Origin: Gemmataceae bacterium
GTDB lineage: Bacteria; Planctomycetota; Planctomycetia; Gemmatales; Gemmataceae
DNA length: 22,571 nt
Direction: 5' to 3'
NCBI GenBank assembly: GCA_020847555.1
Contig: JADLBT010000441.1
Location: 1 to 22,571 of the forward strand
Positions 14,697-22,269 of this stretch are shown here, in pieces. The notes under the pieces are model-generated. The model was not told the origin of the DNA. It worked only from the letters and a program-made list of their open reading frames with translations, and searched no databases. Every line of letters begins with the position of its first letter. Within the stretch, counting starts at the first letter, position 1. Made by a program: the position numbers and the translations under genes.

Positions 14697-15311
14697 ATGC
14701 TCCGCACCGCAACGCGAATCCTGTGTATCACTCTCTGCGGCCTGGCAGCCGCCCGGGCAGGGGCGGACGACCCCCCGACCGACCCGTCCCACCTGCCCGA
14801 CGCCGAGCGCGCCGCCGTGCGCGCCCTGGTCGAGAAGGAGTTGCAGATCCGCGGCCTGTTGCGGGGCAAGATCTACCTGACCGGAATTGACGTGCCGCCC
14901 GATAACTACCCCGATTCTCCGCGCCGTGCGATCGTGACGCACTATCGGTACGACGGCGACCTGACGATCCTGACGAGCGTGGACCTGGGCCGGCGCCAGG
15001 TGCTCGGCGTTGAGGCGGTCCCGCACATGTCCGCGGCGCTGGCGCCGGAGGAGCAGGCCGCGGCCGTGCGGCTCGCGCGCGACCACGCCGACGTCGCCGC
15101 CGCCCTGACGCGCTACCGCGGACTCAAGGTCGAGGTGGACGCCGCCCTCTGGGTCTGCGGCGACCGCGATGCCCTGACCTTCGGCCACCGCCTCGTCCGC
15201 CTCTCGTACCGCCAGGGTCGCGATTATCTGCTGTACGCCCCCAGGGTCGAGGTCGATCTGACCACCGGCAAGGTGCGCGTCACGCGCACCGACAAGGCCC
15301 ACGACAAGTAA
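14697..15311 (+). CDS. Secreted protein resembling a copper amine oxidase N-terminal domain
   Basis: This is a 204-residue exported protein (signal peptide about 1-23). Its middle reads as a CuAO N2/N3-type domain: RRAIVTHYRYDGDLTILTSV, then VDLGRRQVLGVEAVPHMSAA, then APEEQAAAVRLARDHADVAA. In real enzymes the matching pattern is a short two-strand stretch, a valine-rich strand, a proline, then an 'E...A' helix before the catalytic domain. No metal ligand is expected in this domain. It stops 32 bases before the amine-oxidase-like gene, so the two are probably co-transcribed. The ATG at 14697 lacks a strong ribosome site. Assignment as a separate N-domain is an inference from pattern and position, so confidence in the protein is higher than in the role. 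Confidence 0.7.
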   Translation: MLRTATRILCITLCGLAAARAGADDPPTDPSHLPDAERAAVRALVEKELQIRGLLRGKIYLTGIDVPPDNYPDSPRRAIVTHYRYDGDLTILTSVDLGRRQVLGVEAVPHMSAALAPEEQAAAVRLARDHADVAAALTRYRGLKVEVDAALWVCGDRDALTFGHRLVRLSYRQGRDYLLYAPRVEVDLTTGKVRVTRTDKAHDK

Positions 15312-15343
15312 CCGCAGCGTGCCCCGCTTCAAGGAGATCAGCA

Positions 15344-16525
15344 ATGCGCAAAGGGCGTTTTGCCGCCGGCCTGCTCGGCGCGGCGGCGGCGGTCGTGTTC
15401 CTGAGTCTGTCCGCCCACTCGCCCCACACGACCGCTCAGCCGTCGAAGGTCCGGCCCGGCCTGAAGTCGCCCGGCCCGGGCATCTACGAAATCGTCCAGG
15501 AGTTCCCGGTCGGCGGCCCGATGCAGACGGCCTGGAAGGTCCGGTACGCGGCCAACGCCAGGGTCGGGCTGATGATCGCCGGCGCGTGGTTCAAGACCGG
15601 CCCGCGCGACGGGTGGACGAAGATCCTCGAAAACGTCCGCCTGTCGGAAATCTTCGTCCCGTACAACGACGGCGAGACGCGCCTCTACGACATCGGCGCC
15701 GCCGGCGCCTACAGCCTCGAACGCCACACCCAGGCCGACGCGGGGCCGAACGGCAAGCTGCTGCACAACGGCCAGGTCGTGCGCGAGCTGCGCGACGATG
15801 GAGTGCTGTGGAAGTACTACAACCAGGTGCGCCGTGCCCAGGATCTCACGCTGTGGGCGACCCTCGGGGCGACGAACTACAACTACATCACCGAGTACAG
15901 CTTCCGGTGCGACGGGTCGTTCTCGTGCCGGCTCGGCTCGACCGGCAAGAACCTGAGCAACCACGAGACGATGGGCCACATGCACCACGGGTGCTGGCGC
16001 ATCGACCTGGACCTCGGCGACCCGCAGCACAACTCCGCGTACCTCGTCAAGTGGGCCGAACGGAAGGGCAAGGCGAAGGACACGGTCGAGCCGTTCAACA
16101 ACGGCGTCGAGGGCGGGGCGGTGTGGAACGCGGAGGAGTTCACCCGGGTGCGCATCCAGTCGAACCAGAAGAACGCCCAGGGCAACTTCACCTCGTACGA
16201 GTTGGTCCCGCTGCGCCATGGGAGCCCGCGCCACCGGGGCCACCGGGAGGAGTTCACCCATCACGACTTCTGGGTGACGCCCTATGTGTGGAACGAGCAG
16301 TACTACGTGAACCTGCCGCAGTACGTCGCGAAGAAGCGCCGGATCACCGACACGAACGTGGTACTGTGGTATCTGACGTCGGCGTACCACCTGCCGCGCG
16401 ACGAGGACGGCATCTTCCTGGGGCCGAACGGCCAGGCGCAGGTGCGCGGGGTGGCGCTGGCGACGTGGTGCGGGTTCGAGATGCGGCCGCGCAACCTCTT
16501 TGAGAAGAGCCCCCTTTACCCGTGA
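15344..16525 (+). CDS. Compact secreted copper amine oxidase-like catalytic domain
   Basis: This 393-residue protein has a signal peptide (about 1-31). It then matches the copper amine oxidase catalytic core by motif. LSEIFVPY (100-107) matches the strand before the active site. Asp116 in RLYDIGAA is the expected catalytic base. Tyr179 in TNYNYITEY is the expected topaquinone precursor. His212 and His214 in GHMHHGCWRID are the HxH copper pair, with Arg five residues on as usual. His349 in SAYHLPRDED is the third copper ligand. The C-terminal WVTPY, TNVVLWY and GFEMRPRNLFEKSPLYP match family blocks. Such enzymes oxidise primary amines to aldehydes with H2O2. It is shorter than typical (about 640 residues) and lacks the N-domains, which may sit on the preceding gene. 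Start ATG 15344 has GGAGATC upstream. Confidence 0.82.
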   Translation: MRKGRFAAGLLGAAAAVVFLSLSAHSPHTTAQPSKVRPGLKSPGPGIYEIVQEFPVGGPMQTAWKVRYAANARVGLMIAGAWFKTGPRDGWTKILENVRLSEIFVPYNDGETRLYDIGAAGAYSLERHTQADAGPNGKLLHNGQVVRELRDDGVLWKYYNQVRRAQDLTLWATLGATNYNYITEYSFRCDGSFSCRLGSTGKNLSNHETMGHMHHGCWRIDLDLGDPQHNSAYLVKWAERKGKAKDTVEPFNNGVEGGAVWNAEEFTRVRIQSNQKNAQGNFTSYELVPLRHGSPRHRGHREEFTHHDFWVTPYVWNEQYYVNLPQYVAKKRRITDTNVVLWYLTSAYHLPRDEDGIFLGPNGQAQVRGVALATWCGFEMRPRNLFEKSPLYP

Positions 16526-16563
16526 GGACTCGCGGCGCGGGAAGAACCGGGGTGCAAACAAAC

Positions 16564-16590
16564 AGGCCCACGACGCGAGGTCGTGGGCCT
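16564..16590 (-). terminator. Hairpin terminator candidate
   Basis: A perfect 10-bp stem (AGGCCCACGA at 16564-16573 with TCGTGGGCCT at 16581-16590) has a 7-base loop. On the minus strand it is followed by TGTTTGTTTG, a T-rich tail, so it may end minus-strand transcripts such as the ferredoxin gene; on the plus strand it follows the amine-oxidase-like gene with no T-tract. Confidence 0.55.
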
Positions 16591-16872
16591 GGGGAAGGTT
16601 AAAGTCGAGGCAGCGGCTCCCAGCGCGAGACGGCAACCCAACGCGAGCGCCGCCCAGCCGCTACCTCGCTTTGTGCTGTGGAAGGATCCACAACACCCAA
16701 ACCATACCCCCGCCGCGCGGGGCAGGCAAGAAACCGCCGCCCGCCCGCGGCCGTTTTTTGGCGTACCGCGGCCAGTCCTGACGGCTGCAACGTGTGGGGC
16801 GAATGTAACGGTCCGGCGCGAACGCGAGGACGTTGCTCCCCTCCCTGTGGCCCTTCAGCACTTTCGTCATCC

Positions 16873-16892
16873 GCCCGTCGCTGGCGCTCCGG
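16873..16892. repeat. Third copy of the dispersed GCCCGTCGCTG repeat
   Basis: GCCCGTCGCTGGCGCTCCGG differs by one base from the copies at 5900-5921 and 5932-5953 over these 20 bases. It lies 28 bases downstream of the ferredoxin stop, in a gap between converging genes. Confidence 0.6.
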
Positions 16893-16920
16893 ACTGGTAA
16901 GTCCCGGACGCGCCGGGCCG

Positions 16921-17280
16921 TTACTTCGTCACCCAGACCACCGGCTGCGGGTGAATCGCGTCGGCGGGGCGGCCGCCGGCGTCCTTGCGACCGCTGCCCA
17001 CCAGGCGGCTGATCGCCCTGACGGTCATGTCGTCGTCGCAGACGATCTGGCAGCTCAGCCGGATGCCCGTCAGGCCGCGGACCGCCAGCAGACGCTTCTC
17101 CGCCTCGGTCATTTTGTCCGGCTCGCCAGCGACGAACTCTACCCGGCAGGTGGTGCAGCGGGCGTTGCCGCCGCACGCATGCAGCTGATCGACCTGCGCC
17201 TCGTCCTCCAGCGCCAGCACCAGGCGCTTGCCCTGAGGCACCTCCACCTCGGTGACGTCCACCACAGTCAGTTTCGGCAT
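16921..17280 (-). CDS. [2Fe-2S] ferredoxin
   Basis: This 119-residue protein has a beta-grasp [2Fe-2S] domain. The cluster ligands read HACGGNARCTTCRVEF then RLSCQ, a Cx5Cx2Cx31C spacing. The Cx5Cx2C part resembles the adrenodoxin/Isc ferredoxin group rather than the plant-type Cx4Cx2C, though CGGxARCTTC also occurs in ferredoxin-like domains of some signalling proteins. It transfers single electrons to unknown partners in the cytoplasm. A 20-residue C-terminal tail follows the domain. ATG 17280 is supported by AAGGAG upstream; the longer frame to 17403 would run through the divergent promoter region. It is divergent from isocitrate dehydrogenase. Confidence 0.9.
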   Translation of the reverse strand: MPKLTVVDVTEVEVPQGKRLVLALEDEAQVDQLHACGGNARCTTCRVEFVAGEPDKMTEAEKRLLAVRGLTGIRLSCQIVCDDDMTVRAISRLVGSGRKDAGGRPADAIHPQPVVWVTK

Positions 17281-17311
17281 GAGTCGCTCCTTGTGACGAG
17301 ATCCCGGCGTC

Positions 17312-17339
17312 ATTCTACGAGGTTGCGGCCGTGTGCGAA
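17312..17339 (-). promoter_or_regulatory. Candidate promoter for the ferredoxin gene
   Basis: Read on the minus strand, TTCGCA (17339-17334) and TAGAAT (17317-17312) are spaced by 16 bases, giving a leader of about 25 bases before ATG 17280. The -10 matches the consensus at five of six positions; the -35 is a weaker match. Confidence 0.4.
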
Positions 17340-17425
17340 CGGCGGGCGATTCCATAAGACTTCCGGTGTCTCCCCCGCCGGGGAAGCGCTCGACCCACAC
17401 CACGGCCTACCAGGAAGCGACTCCG

Positions 17426-18790
17426 ATGACCGCACCCACGTTCGAGAAAGTCACCCCGCCGAAGCAGGGCACCCGCGTCACCGTGGACGCCAGCGGCCGC
17501 TGGCAGGTGCCCGACGACCCGATCGTCTGCCTCATCCGCGGCGACGGCATCGGCCGCGATGTCGGCGGCGCTCCCGGCATCACCACCTGCGCCGTCCGCG
17601 TCCTCGACGCCGCCGTCCAGAAGGCATATGGCGGCAAGCGCCAGATCCACTGGTTCGACGTCCACGCCGGCGACGTCGCCCGCGAGCTTTATCGGCCCGA
17701 CGTCAAGGACGAGCAGGTCGGCACCCTCAGCGAGGACGAGCAGCGCAGGCTCTACCTGCCGGACGACACCCTCAAGGCGTTCGAGTACCACAGCCTCGGC
17801 CTGAAGGGACCACTCACCACGCCCATCGGCGGCGGGTTCCGATCGATCAACGTCTACCTGCGCATGCGCTTCGATCTGTATGCGTGCGTGCGCCCGGTGC
17901 GCTACTTCAAGGGCGTCGAGGCGCCCAACAAGCGCGCCGACAAGGTCAACATGGTGATCTTCAGCGAGAACACCGAGGACGTCTACTGCGGCATCGAGTT
18001 CAAGAGCGGTAGCGACCGGGCGAAGCAGTTGATCGCACTGCTCAAGGAGTGGGGGTACACAAACGTCTTCCCGACGGCCGGCATCGGCATCAAGCCGGTC
18101 AGCCCCGACGGCACCAGGCGTCTGGTGCGCATGGCGATTCGCTGGGCTCTCGACCACAAGTTGCCCAGCGTGACGCTGATGCACAAGGGCAACATCATGA
18201 AGTTCACCGAGGGGGCGTTCAAGGACTGGGGCTATGAGGTGGCGAAGGCGGAGTTCCGCGACCAGATCGTGACCGAGGACGAGGTGTACAAGGGAGCGGA
18301 CCGCAAGGGCAAGGTGGTGATCAACGATCGTATCGCCGACAGCATGTTCCAGCAGATCCAGCTGCGGCCGGACGAGTACAGCGTGATCGCGACGCCGAAC
18401 CTGAACGGCGACTACCTGTCCGACGCGGCGGCGGCGATGACGGGCGGCATCGGCCTGGCGGCCGGGGCGAACATCGGCGACCGGGCGGCAATGTTCGAGG
18501 CGACGCACGGGACGGCGCCGAAGTACACCGGCAAGGACATGGCGAACCCGGGCGCGGTGCTCCTCTCCGGCGCGATGATGCTGGAGCACATGGGCTGGAA
18601 CGAGGCGGCGGCGCTGGTGAACAAGGGAGTTGAGGCGACGTTCGCCGAGAGCGAGGCGACCGCGAACAAGGGCCCCGGCGGCAACCTGTACGTCACCTAC
18701 GACATCGCGCGGCAGTTCCCCGGCTACGGCGCCGAGGCGGGCGCGACCAGCTCGGCGTTCGCCGCCCGGATCATCGAGCACCTGAAGTAG
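17426..18790 (+). CDS. icd: NADP-type isocitrate dehydrogenase
   Basis: This 454-residue enzyme oxidatively decarboxylates isocitrate to 2-oxoglutarate in the TCA cycle. It matches the bacterial homodimeric family. [20 protein letters not shown] holds the substrate-binding region and the serine equivalent to E. coli Ser113. VRPVRYFKG and [12 protein letters not shown] follow, then [13 protein letters not shown] and [17 protein letters not shown] use is supported by HGTAPKYTG (Lys-Tyr as in E. coli Lys344-Tyr345) and TYDIAR (Tyr and Arg as in Tyr391 and Arg395). The Val351 position is Ala here. It is somewhat longer than the E. coli enzyme (416 residues). ATG 17426 has AGGAAG upstream. A strong nested hairpin follows the stop. 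No aceK-like gene is present in the window. Confidence 0.95.
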   Translation: MTAPTFEKVTPPKQGTRVTVDASGRWQVPDDPIVCLIRGDGIGRDVGGAPGITTCAVRVLDAAVQKAYGGKRQIHWFDVHAGDVARELYRPDVKDEQVGTLSEDEQRRLYLPDDTLKAFEYHSLGLKGPLTTPIGGGFRSINVYLRMRFDLYACVRPVRYFKGVEAPNKRADKVNMVIFSENTEDVYCGIEFKSGSDRAKQLIALLKEWGYTNVFPTAGIGIKPVSPDGTRRLVRMAIRWALDHKLPSVTLMHKGNIMKFTEGAFKDWGYEVAKAEFRDQIVTEDEVYKGADRKGKVVINDRIADSMFQQIQLRPDEYSVIATPNLNGDYLSDAAAAMTGGIGLAAGANIGDRAAMFEATHGTAPKYTGKDMANPGAVLLSGAMMLEHMGWNEAAALVNKGVEATFAESEATANKGPGGNLYVTYDIARQFPGYGAEAGATSSAFAARIIEHLK

Positions 18791-18815
18791 TTATCAGAGG
18801 TGAGTGGGGGGTAGC

Positions 18816-18886
18816 AAGCCCACGGGCCGCGGTCCGCGGGCCAGGTTCTCGGGAACCTGGCCCACGAGTCGCGGCCCGTGGGTTTT
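18816..18886 (+). terminator. Nested double hairpin, CCCACGGG repeat copy 3
   Basis: The outer stem pairs 18816-18831 (AAGCCCACGGGCCGCG) with 18870-18885 as 16 pairs including one G-T wobble. An inner perfect 11-bp stem, GGGCCAGGTTC (18838-18848) with 18853-18863, closes on the tetraloop TCGG. Four T end the outer arm (18883-18886). It lies 25 bases past the icd stop and is a good intrinsic terminator candidate. The arms share the core of repeats at 3738 and 10904. Confidence 0.75.
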
Positions 18887-18921
18887 CACTCCACGATGAC
18901 CTTCGATGGCAGGGGAGGCGC

Positions 18922-20814
18922 ATGAACCAGGTGGAATCGGTGCCGGCCGAGGCGGCGGGCGCCAGCCGGATCGAGATCCTCATCGCCGCCTTCACCATCA
19001 CGATGATCGCCCTTCACCTCCTGCTGCGCTTCGGCCTCGGTGTCACCGGGGAGGCGTTGGGCCTGCCGGTCGCGCAGCTCCCGCTCGTCGCCGCCCTGGT
19101 CCTCGGCGGTATCCCGCTGGTGTTCCAGCTGCTGCTCGCCCTGCTGCGCGGGCAACTCGGGTCGGACCTGCTCGCCGGCATCTCCATCGTCACGTCCGTC
19201 TTCCTCCACGAGTATCTCGCCGGCGCCCTCGTCGTGCTGATGCTCTCCGGCGGCGAGGCGCTCGAGGCCTACGCCGTGCGCAGCGCCTCCTCAGTGCTCG
19301 CAGCCCTGGCCCGCCGTGTCCCGTCGGTCGCCCACGTCCGGCGCAACGGCGCGATAACGGACGTGCCGCTCGGGCAGGTGGCCGTCGGCGACACCGTCGT
19401 CATCTTTCCGCACGAGATCTGCCCGGTGGACGGCACCGTGCTGGAGGGCCACGGCAGCATGGACGAGTCGTACCTGACCGGCGAGCCTTACGTCATGTCC
19501 AAGACGCCCGGCGCCGCGGTGCTGTCCGGGGCGATCAACGGCGAGTCCGCCCTGACCATCCGCGCCGACAGGCTCGCCGTCGATTCGCGCTACGCCAAGA
19601 TCATGCAGGTGATGCGCGCCTCGGAGCAGCGCCGGCCGCGCCTGCGCCGGCTGGGCGACCAGCTCGGCGCCCTGTATACGCCCCTCGCCGTCGCGCTCGC
19701 CCTCGGCGCCTGGGCGGTCAGCGGCGAGGCGGTGCGTTTCCTGGCTGTCCTCGTTGTCGCGACCCCGTGCCCCCTGCTGATCGCGATCCCGGTGGCGATC
19801 ATCGGCTCCGTGTCGCTGGCGGCCCGGCACGGCATCATCATCAAGGATCCGGCGGTGCTGGAGAAGGTCGATATCTGCCGGATCGCGATCTTCGACAAGA
19901 CCGGCACCCTCACCTACGGCCAGCCGCGAGTGACCGAGATCCTCGCCGCCCCCGGCGTCGAGCCGCGCGCGGTGCTCACTCTGGTGGCCGGAGTGGAGCG
20001 CTACTCCAAGCACCCGCTGGCGTCCGCTATCCTCGATGAGGCGCGCGCGCAGGGGCTGAGCCCGCCGCAGGCCACGGAGGTTAGCGAGCGACCGGGGGAG
20101 GGCCTGCGCGGGCGGATCGGCGGGCACACCGTGCTGATCACCAGCCGCACGAAGCTCGCGGCCCGCGCGCCCGAAACCGAACCGCTGCTCCCTCCACTGG
20201 CCGGGGGGCTGGAGTGCGTGGTGCTGGTGGACGACCGCTACGCCGCGACGATTCGGTTCCGGGATCGGCCGCGGGCGGAGGGCGCGTCGTTCGTCAGCCA
20301 CCTCGGGCCGCGCCACCAGTTCGAGCGGGTGCTGCTCGTGTCCGGCGACCGCGAGACGGAGGTGCGCTACCTCGCGGAGCAGGTTGGCATCAAGGAGGTG
20401 TACGCCGAGCAGAGCCCGGAGCAGAAGCTGGACCTGGTCCGCCGCGAGACGCAGAAGGCGCGCACGGTCTTCCTCGGGGACGGAATCAACGACGCCCCAG
20501 CGCTGACGGCGGCGACGGTCGGCATCGCGTTCGGACAGAACAGCGACATCACCGCGGAGGCGGCCGGGGCGGTGATCATGGAAAGTTCCCTGCGCAAGGT
20601 GGACGAGTTCCTGCACATCGGCCAGCGCATGCGGCGCATCGCCCTGGAGAGCGCCGTCGGCGGGATGGCGCTGAGCGTGGTCGGGATGCTATTCGCGGCG
20701 GCGGGCTACCTGCCGCCGGTGGCCGGGGCGGTCCTGCAGGAGGTGATCGACGTGGCCGCGGTCGTCAACGCCCTGCGCGTCGCCCTCCCGCCGCGGGCGC
20801 TGACCGACTATTAG
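18922..20814 (+). CDS. P1B-type heavy-metal transporting ATPase
   Basis: This 630-residue membrane pump has all P-type catalytic motifs: LTGE (185-188), the intramembrane metal site TPC at 281-283 within [24 protein letters not shown] with phosphorylated Asp325, the P1B-specific KHPLA (His364-Pro365) and [10 protein letters not shown] (519-528). The C-terminus ends [15 protein letters not shown], typical of the group. The metal site is TPC rather than the CPC or SPC of well-studied copper, zinc or cobalt exporters, and there is no N-terminal HMA metal-binding domain. Together these leave the transported metal undetermined. GGGGAGG precedes ATG 18922. It lies in a short gap after icd's terminator and is not clearly co-transcribed with the GntR-ABC operon, 157 bases downstream. 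Confidence 0.93.
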   Translation: MNQVESVPAEAAGASRIEILIAAFTITMIALHLLLRFGLGVTGEALGLPVAQLPLVAALVLGGIPLVFQLLLALLRGQLGSDLLAGISIVTSVFLHEYLAGALVVLMLSGGEALEAYAVRSASSVLAALARRVPSVAHVRRNGAITDVPLGQVAVGDTVVIFPHEICPVDGTVLEGHGSMDESYLTGEPYVMSKTPGAAVLSGAINGESALTIRADRLAVDSRYAKIMQVMRASEQRRPRLRRLGDQLGALYTPLAVALALGAWAVSGEAVRFLAVLVVATPCPLLIAIPVAIIGSVSLAARHGIIIKDPAVLEKVDICRIAIFDKTGTLTYGQPRVTEILAAPGVEPRAVLTLVAGVERYSKHPLASAILDEARAQGLSPPQATEVSERPGEGLRGRIGGHTVLITSRTKLAARAPETEPLLPPLAGGLECVVLVDDRYAATIRFRDRPRAEGASFVSHLGPRHQFERVLLVSGDRETEVRYLAEQVGIKEVYAEQSPEQKLDLVRRETQKARTVFLGDGINDAPALTAATVGIAFGQNSDITAEAAGAVIMESSLRKVDEFLHIGQRMRRIALESAVGGMALSVVGMLFAAAGYLPPVAGAVLQEVIDVAAVVNALRVALPPRALTDY

Positions 20815-20897
20815 CGGCCGTCCGAGCCCCAGGCGTAAGCGAAGGGGAAGCACTGACCCGTCGCGGGCTGGCACTCGCGCTATTTTCCAGAAAATGC

Positions 20898-20945
20898 TTG
20901 CCCCTTCCGCCTCTCTCTGCTAGTGTACTAGGTAAGCAATACACA
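20898..20945 (+). promoter_or_regulatory. Promoter overlapped by a YtrA-type operator candidate
   Basis: TTGCCC (20898-20903) and TAGTGT (20921-20926) are 17 bases apart, a plausible promoter for the GntR-ABC operon with the ATG at 20972. The inverted repeat GTGTA (20923-20927) and TACAC (20940-20944), spaced by 12 bases, overlaps the -10. AGTGTA...TACAC-type half-sites with a similar gap are known for YtrA-type GntR operators (from memory), so autorepression by the gene product is a natural model. Confidence 0.55.
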
Positions 20946-20971
20946 CCCGCCCGCGGCTGCCGAGGCCGGAC

Positions 20972-21376
20972 ATGATCATCGACATCGAGGCGGACGGCCC
21001 CGTCCCCATCTACGAGCAGATCACGGCGCAGGTCATCTACGCCATCGCGTCCGGCGCGCTCGGCTCCGGTGCCGAGATGCCGAGCGTGCGCAGGCTGGCC
21101 GAGCAGCAGCGCATCAACCCCAACACCGTGGTCCGCGCTTTCCAGGAGCTGGAACGGGCCGGGATCGTCGCGGCGCGCCGCGGCCTGCCGATGGAGGTGA
21201 CGGCCGAGGCGCCCGCCGTGTGCCGGGTCCGCCGCGAGGAGATGGTCCGCCAGCGCGTCCGCGCCGCGCTGCGGGAGGCCGTCGCCAGCGCCCTGCCGGC
21301 CGAGCAGATTCGCGAGCTGGTCGAGGACGAGCTGGCCCGCGCCAACGGGCACAAGCGCCCCCGGGAGAAACATTGA
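20972..21376 (+). CDS. YtrA-type GntR family transcriptional regulator
   Basis: This is a 134-residue protein with an N-terminal GntR winged helix: VPIYEQITAQVIYAIASGAL, MPSVRRLAEQQRINPNTVVR and AFQELERAGIVAARRG. The short tail after it (about residues 75-134), helical and charged, has no ligand-binding FCD or UTRA domain, which is the mark of the YtrA subfamily. Such regulators usually repress an adjacent ABC transporter operon and often respond to cell-envelope antibiotics or stress. The stop TGA overlaps the next ATG by one base, so the two genes are translationally coupled. A candidate operator lies just upstream. Confidence 0.93.
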   Translation: MIIDIEADGPVPIYEQITAQVIYAIASGALGSGAEMPSVRRLAEQQRINPNTVVRAFQELERAGIVAARRGLPMEVTAEAPAVCRVRREEMVRQRVRAALREAVASALPAEQIRELVEDELARANGHKRPREKH

Positions 21377-22269
21377 TGAACGCTGTCATCGAGATCCGCG
21401 ACCTGACCAAACGGTTCCGCCGCCGCGTTGTCGTGGACCACCTCATCCTGGCCGTGCCGCGCGGCGCCGTCTTCGCCCTGCTCGGCGAGAACGGGGCCGG
21501 CAAGACCACGACCATGCGCATGCTCGCCGGCCTGCTCCAGCCGGACGCCGGTCAGGCGCGCATCCTCGGCGAGGACTGCTGGAAGGCGGCCGTCAAACTT
21601 CGGGGCCGCGTCGGATACGTCCCCGAGCGACCCCGCTTCTACGACTGGATGACGGTCGGCGAGATCGGCTGGTTCACCGCCGGGTTCCACAACCCGGACT
21701 TCCTGCCGCGCTACCGCGACTGGCTCGCGAAGTTCAAGCTCGACCTGCGCGAGCGTCTGCGCCACCTCTCGAAGGGTCAGTATGCGAAGGTCGGCCTCGC
21801 GCTGGCACTGGCGCCCGACCCGGAGGTGCTGCTCCTGGACGAGCCGACATCCGGCCTGGACCTGCTGGTGCGGCGCGAATTCCTCTCCAGCATGGTCGGG
21901 CTGGCGGCCGAGGGGCGGACGGTGCTGATCTCCAGCCACCACGTCGCCGAGGTCGAGCGCGTCGCCAGTCACGTCGCGTTCATCGACAACGGCCGGCAGC
22001 TGCTGACGGCGTCGGCGGAGGAGCTGCGCCGGCGTGTCGTGCGCTTCCGGCTGCGCTACGAGGAGCACGCCCCCGACCCGGCGGTTCTGGGCGTCGTGCT
22101 GGAGCGCAACGGCACCGGCAAGCTGTGGCACGCGGTGGTGCGGGATCCCGACCGGGCCGCGGTCGAGGCGCTGCGGGCGGCAGAGGGCGTCCACGATTTC
22201 GAGGAGTCGCCGCTCGCCCTGGAAGAGGTCTACTGCGCCCTGCTGGCGGGGAAGGAGGGGCAGCCGTGA
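21376..22269 (+). CDS. ABC transporter ATP-binding protein (YtrB-like)
   Basis: This 297-residue ATPase has Walker A GENGAGKTT (37-45), signature LSKGQ (131-135; LSGGQ in most), Walker B VLLLDEP (151-157) and the H-loop ISSHH. The Q-loop region reads YVPE where many ABC proteins have a Gln, a variation seen in this kind of exporter ATPase. The C-terminal about 70 residues form an extra domain. The pairing with a YtrA-type regulator and an ABC-2 permease suggests an exporter or a membrane-stress transporter (inference). Start ATG 21376 overlaps the GntR stop by one base. Its stop overlaps the permease start by four bases (GTGA). Confidence 0.93.
   Translation: MNAVIEIRDLTKRFRRRVVVDHLILAVPRGAVFALLGENGAGKTTTMRMLAGLLQPDAGQARILGEDCWKAAVKLRGRVGYVPERPRFYDWMTVGEIGWFTAGFHNPDFLPRYRDWLAKFKLDLRERLRHLSKGQYAKVGLALALAPDPEVLLLDEPTSGLDLLVRREFLSSMVGLAAEGRTVLISSHHVAEVERVASHVAFIDNGRQLLTASAEELRRRVVRFRLRYEEHAPDPAVLGVVLERNGTGKLWHAVVRDPDRAAVEALRAAEGVHDFEESPLALEEVYCALLAGKEGQP

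Larger units (their letters stand above)
16526..16920. other. Intergenic region without a gene
   Basis: The 395-base gap lies between the plus-strand amine-oxidase-like gene and the minus-strand ferredoxin gene, which converge on it. It holds the hairpin at 16564-16590, GC-rich segments, a run of T in 16754-16759, and a copy of the dispersed repeat at 16873-16892. I see no credible ORF: the frames crossing it lack a ribosome site and family-like sequence. Confidence 0.6.

Noticed and set aside
16526..16920. Small coding gene in the ferredoxin/amine-oxidase gap
   Set aside because: Frames here lack a ribosome site and conserved-looking sequence and run through a hairpin and a repeat.
17315..18781. 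Long minus-strand ORF antisense to icd
   Set aside because: It is the reverse-frame shadow of isocitrate dehydrogenase and has no signal or motif of its own.
19291..20616. Minus-strand ORF antisense to the P-type ATPase
   Set aside because: It covers the ATPase motifs on the opposite strand; composition is the expected reversed shadow.
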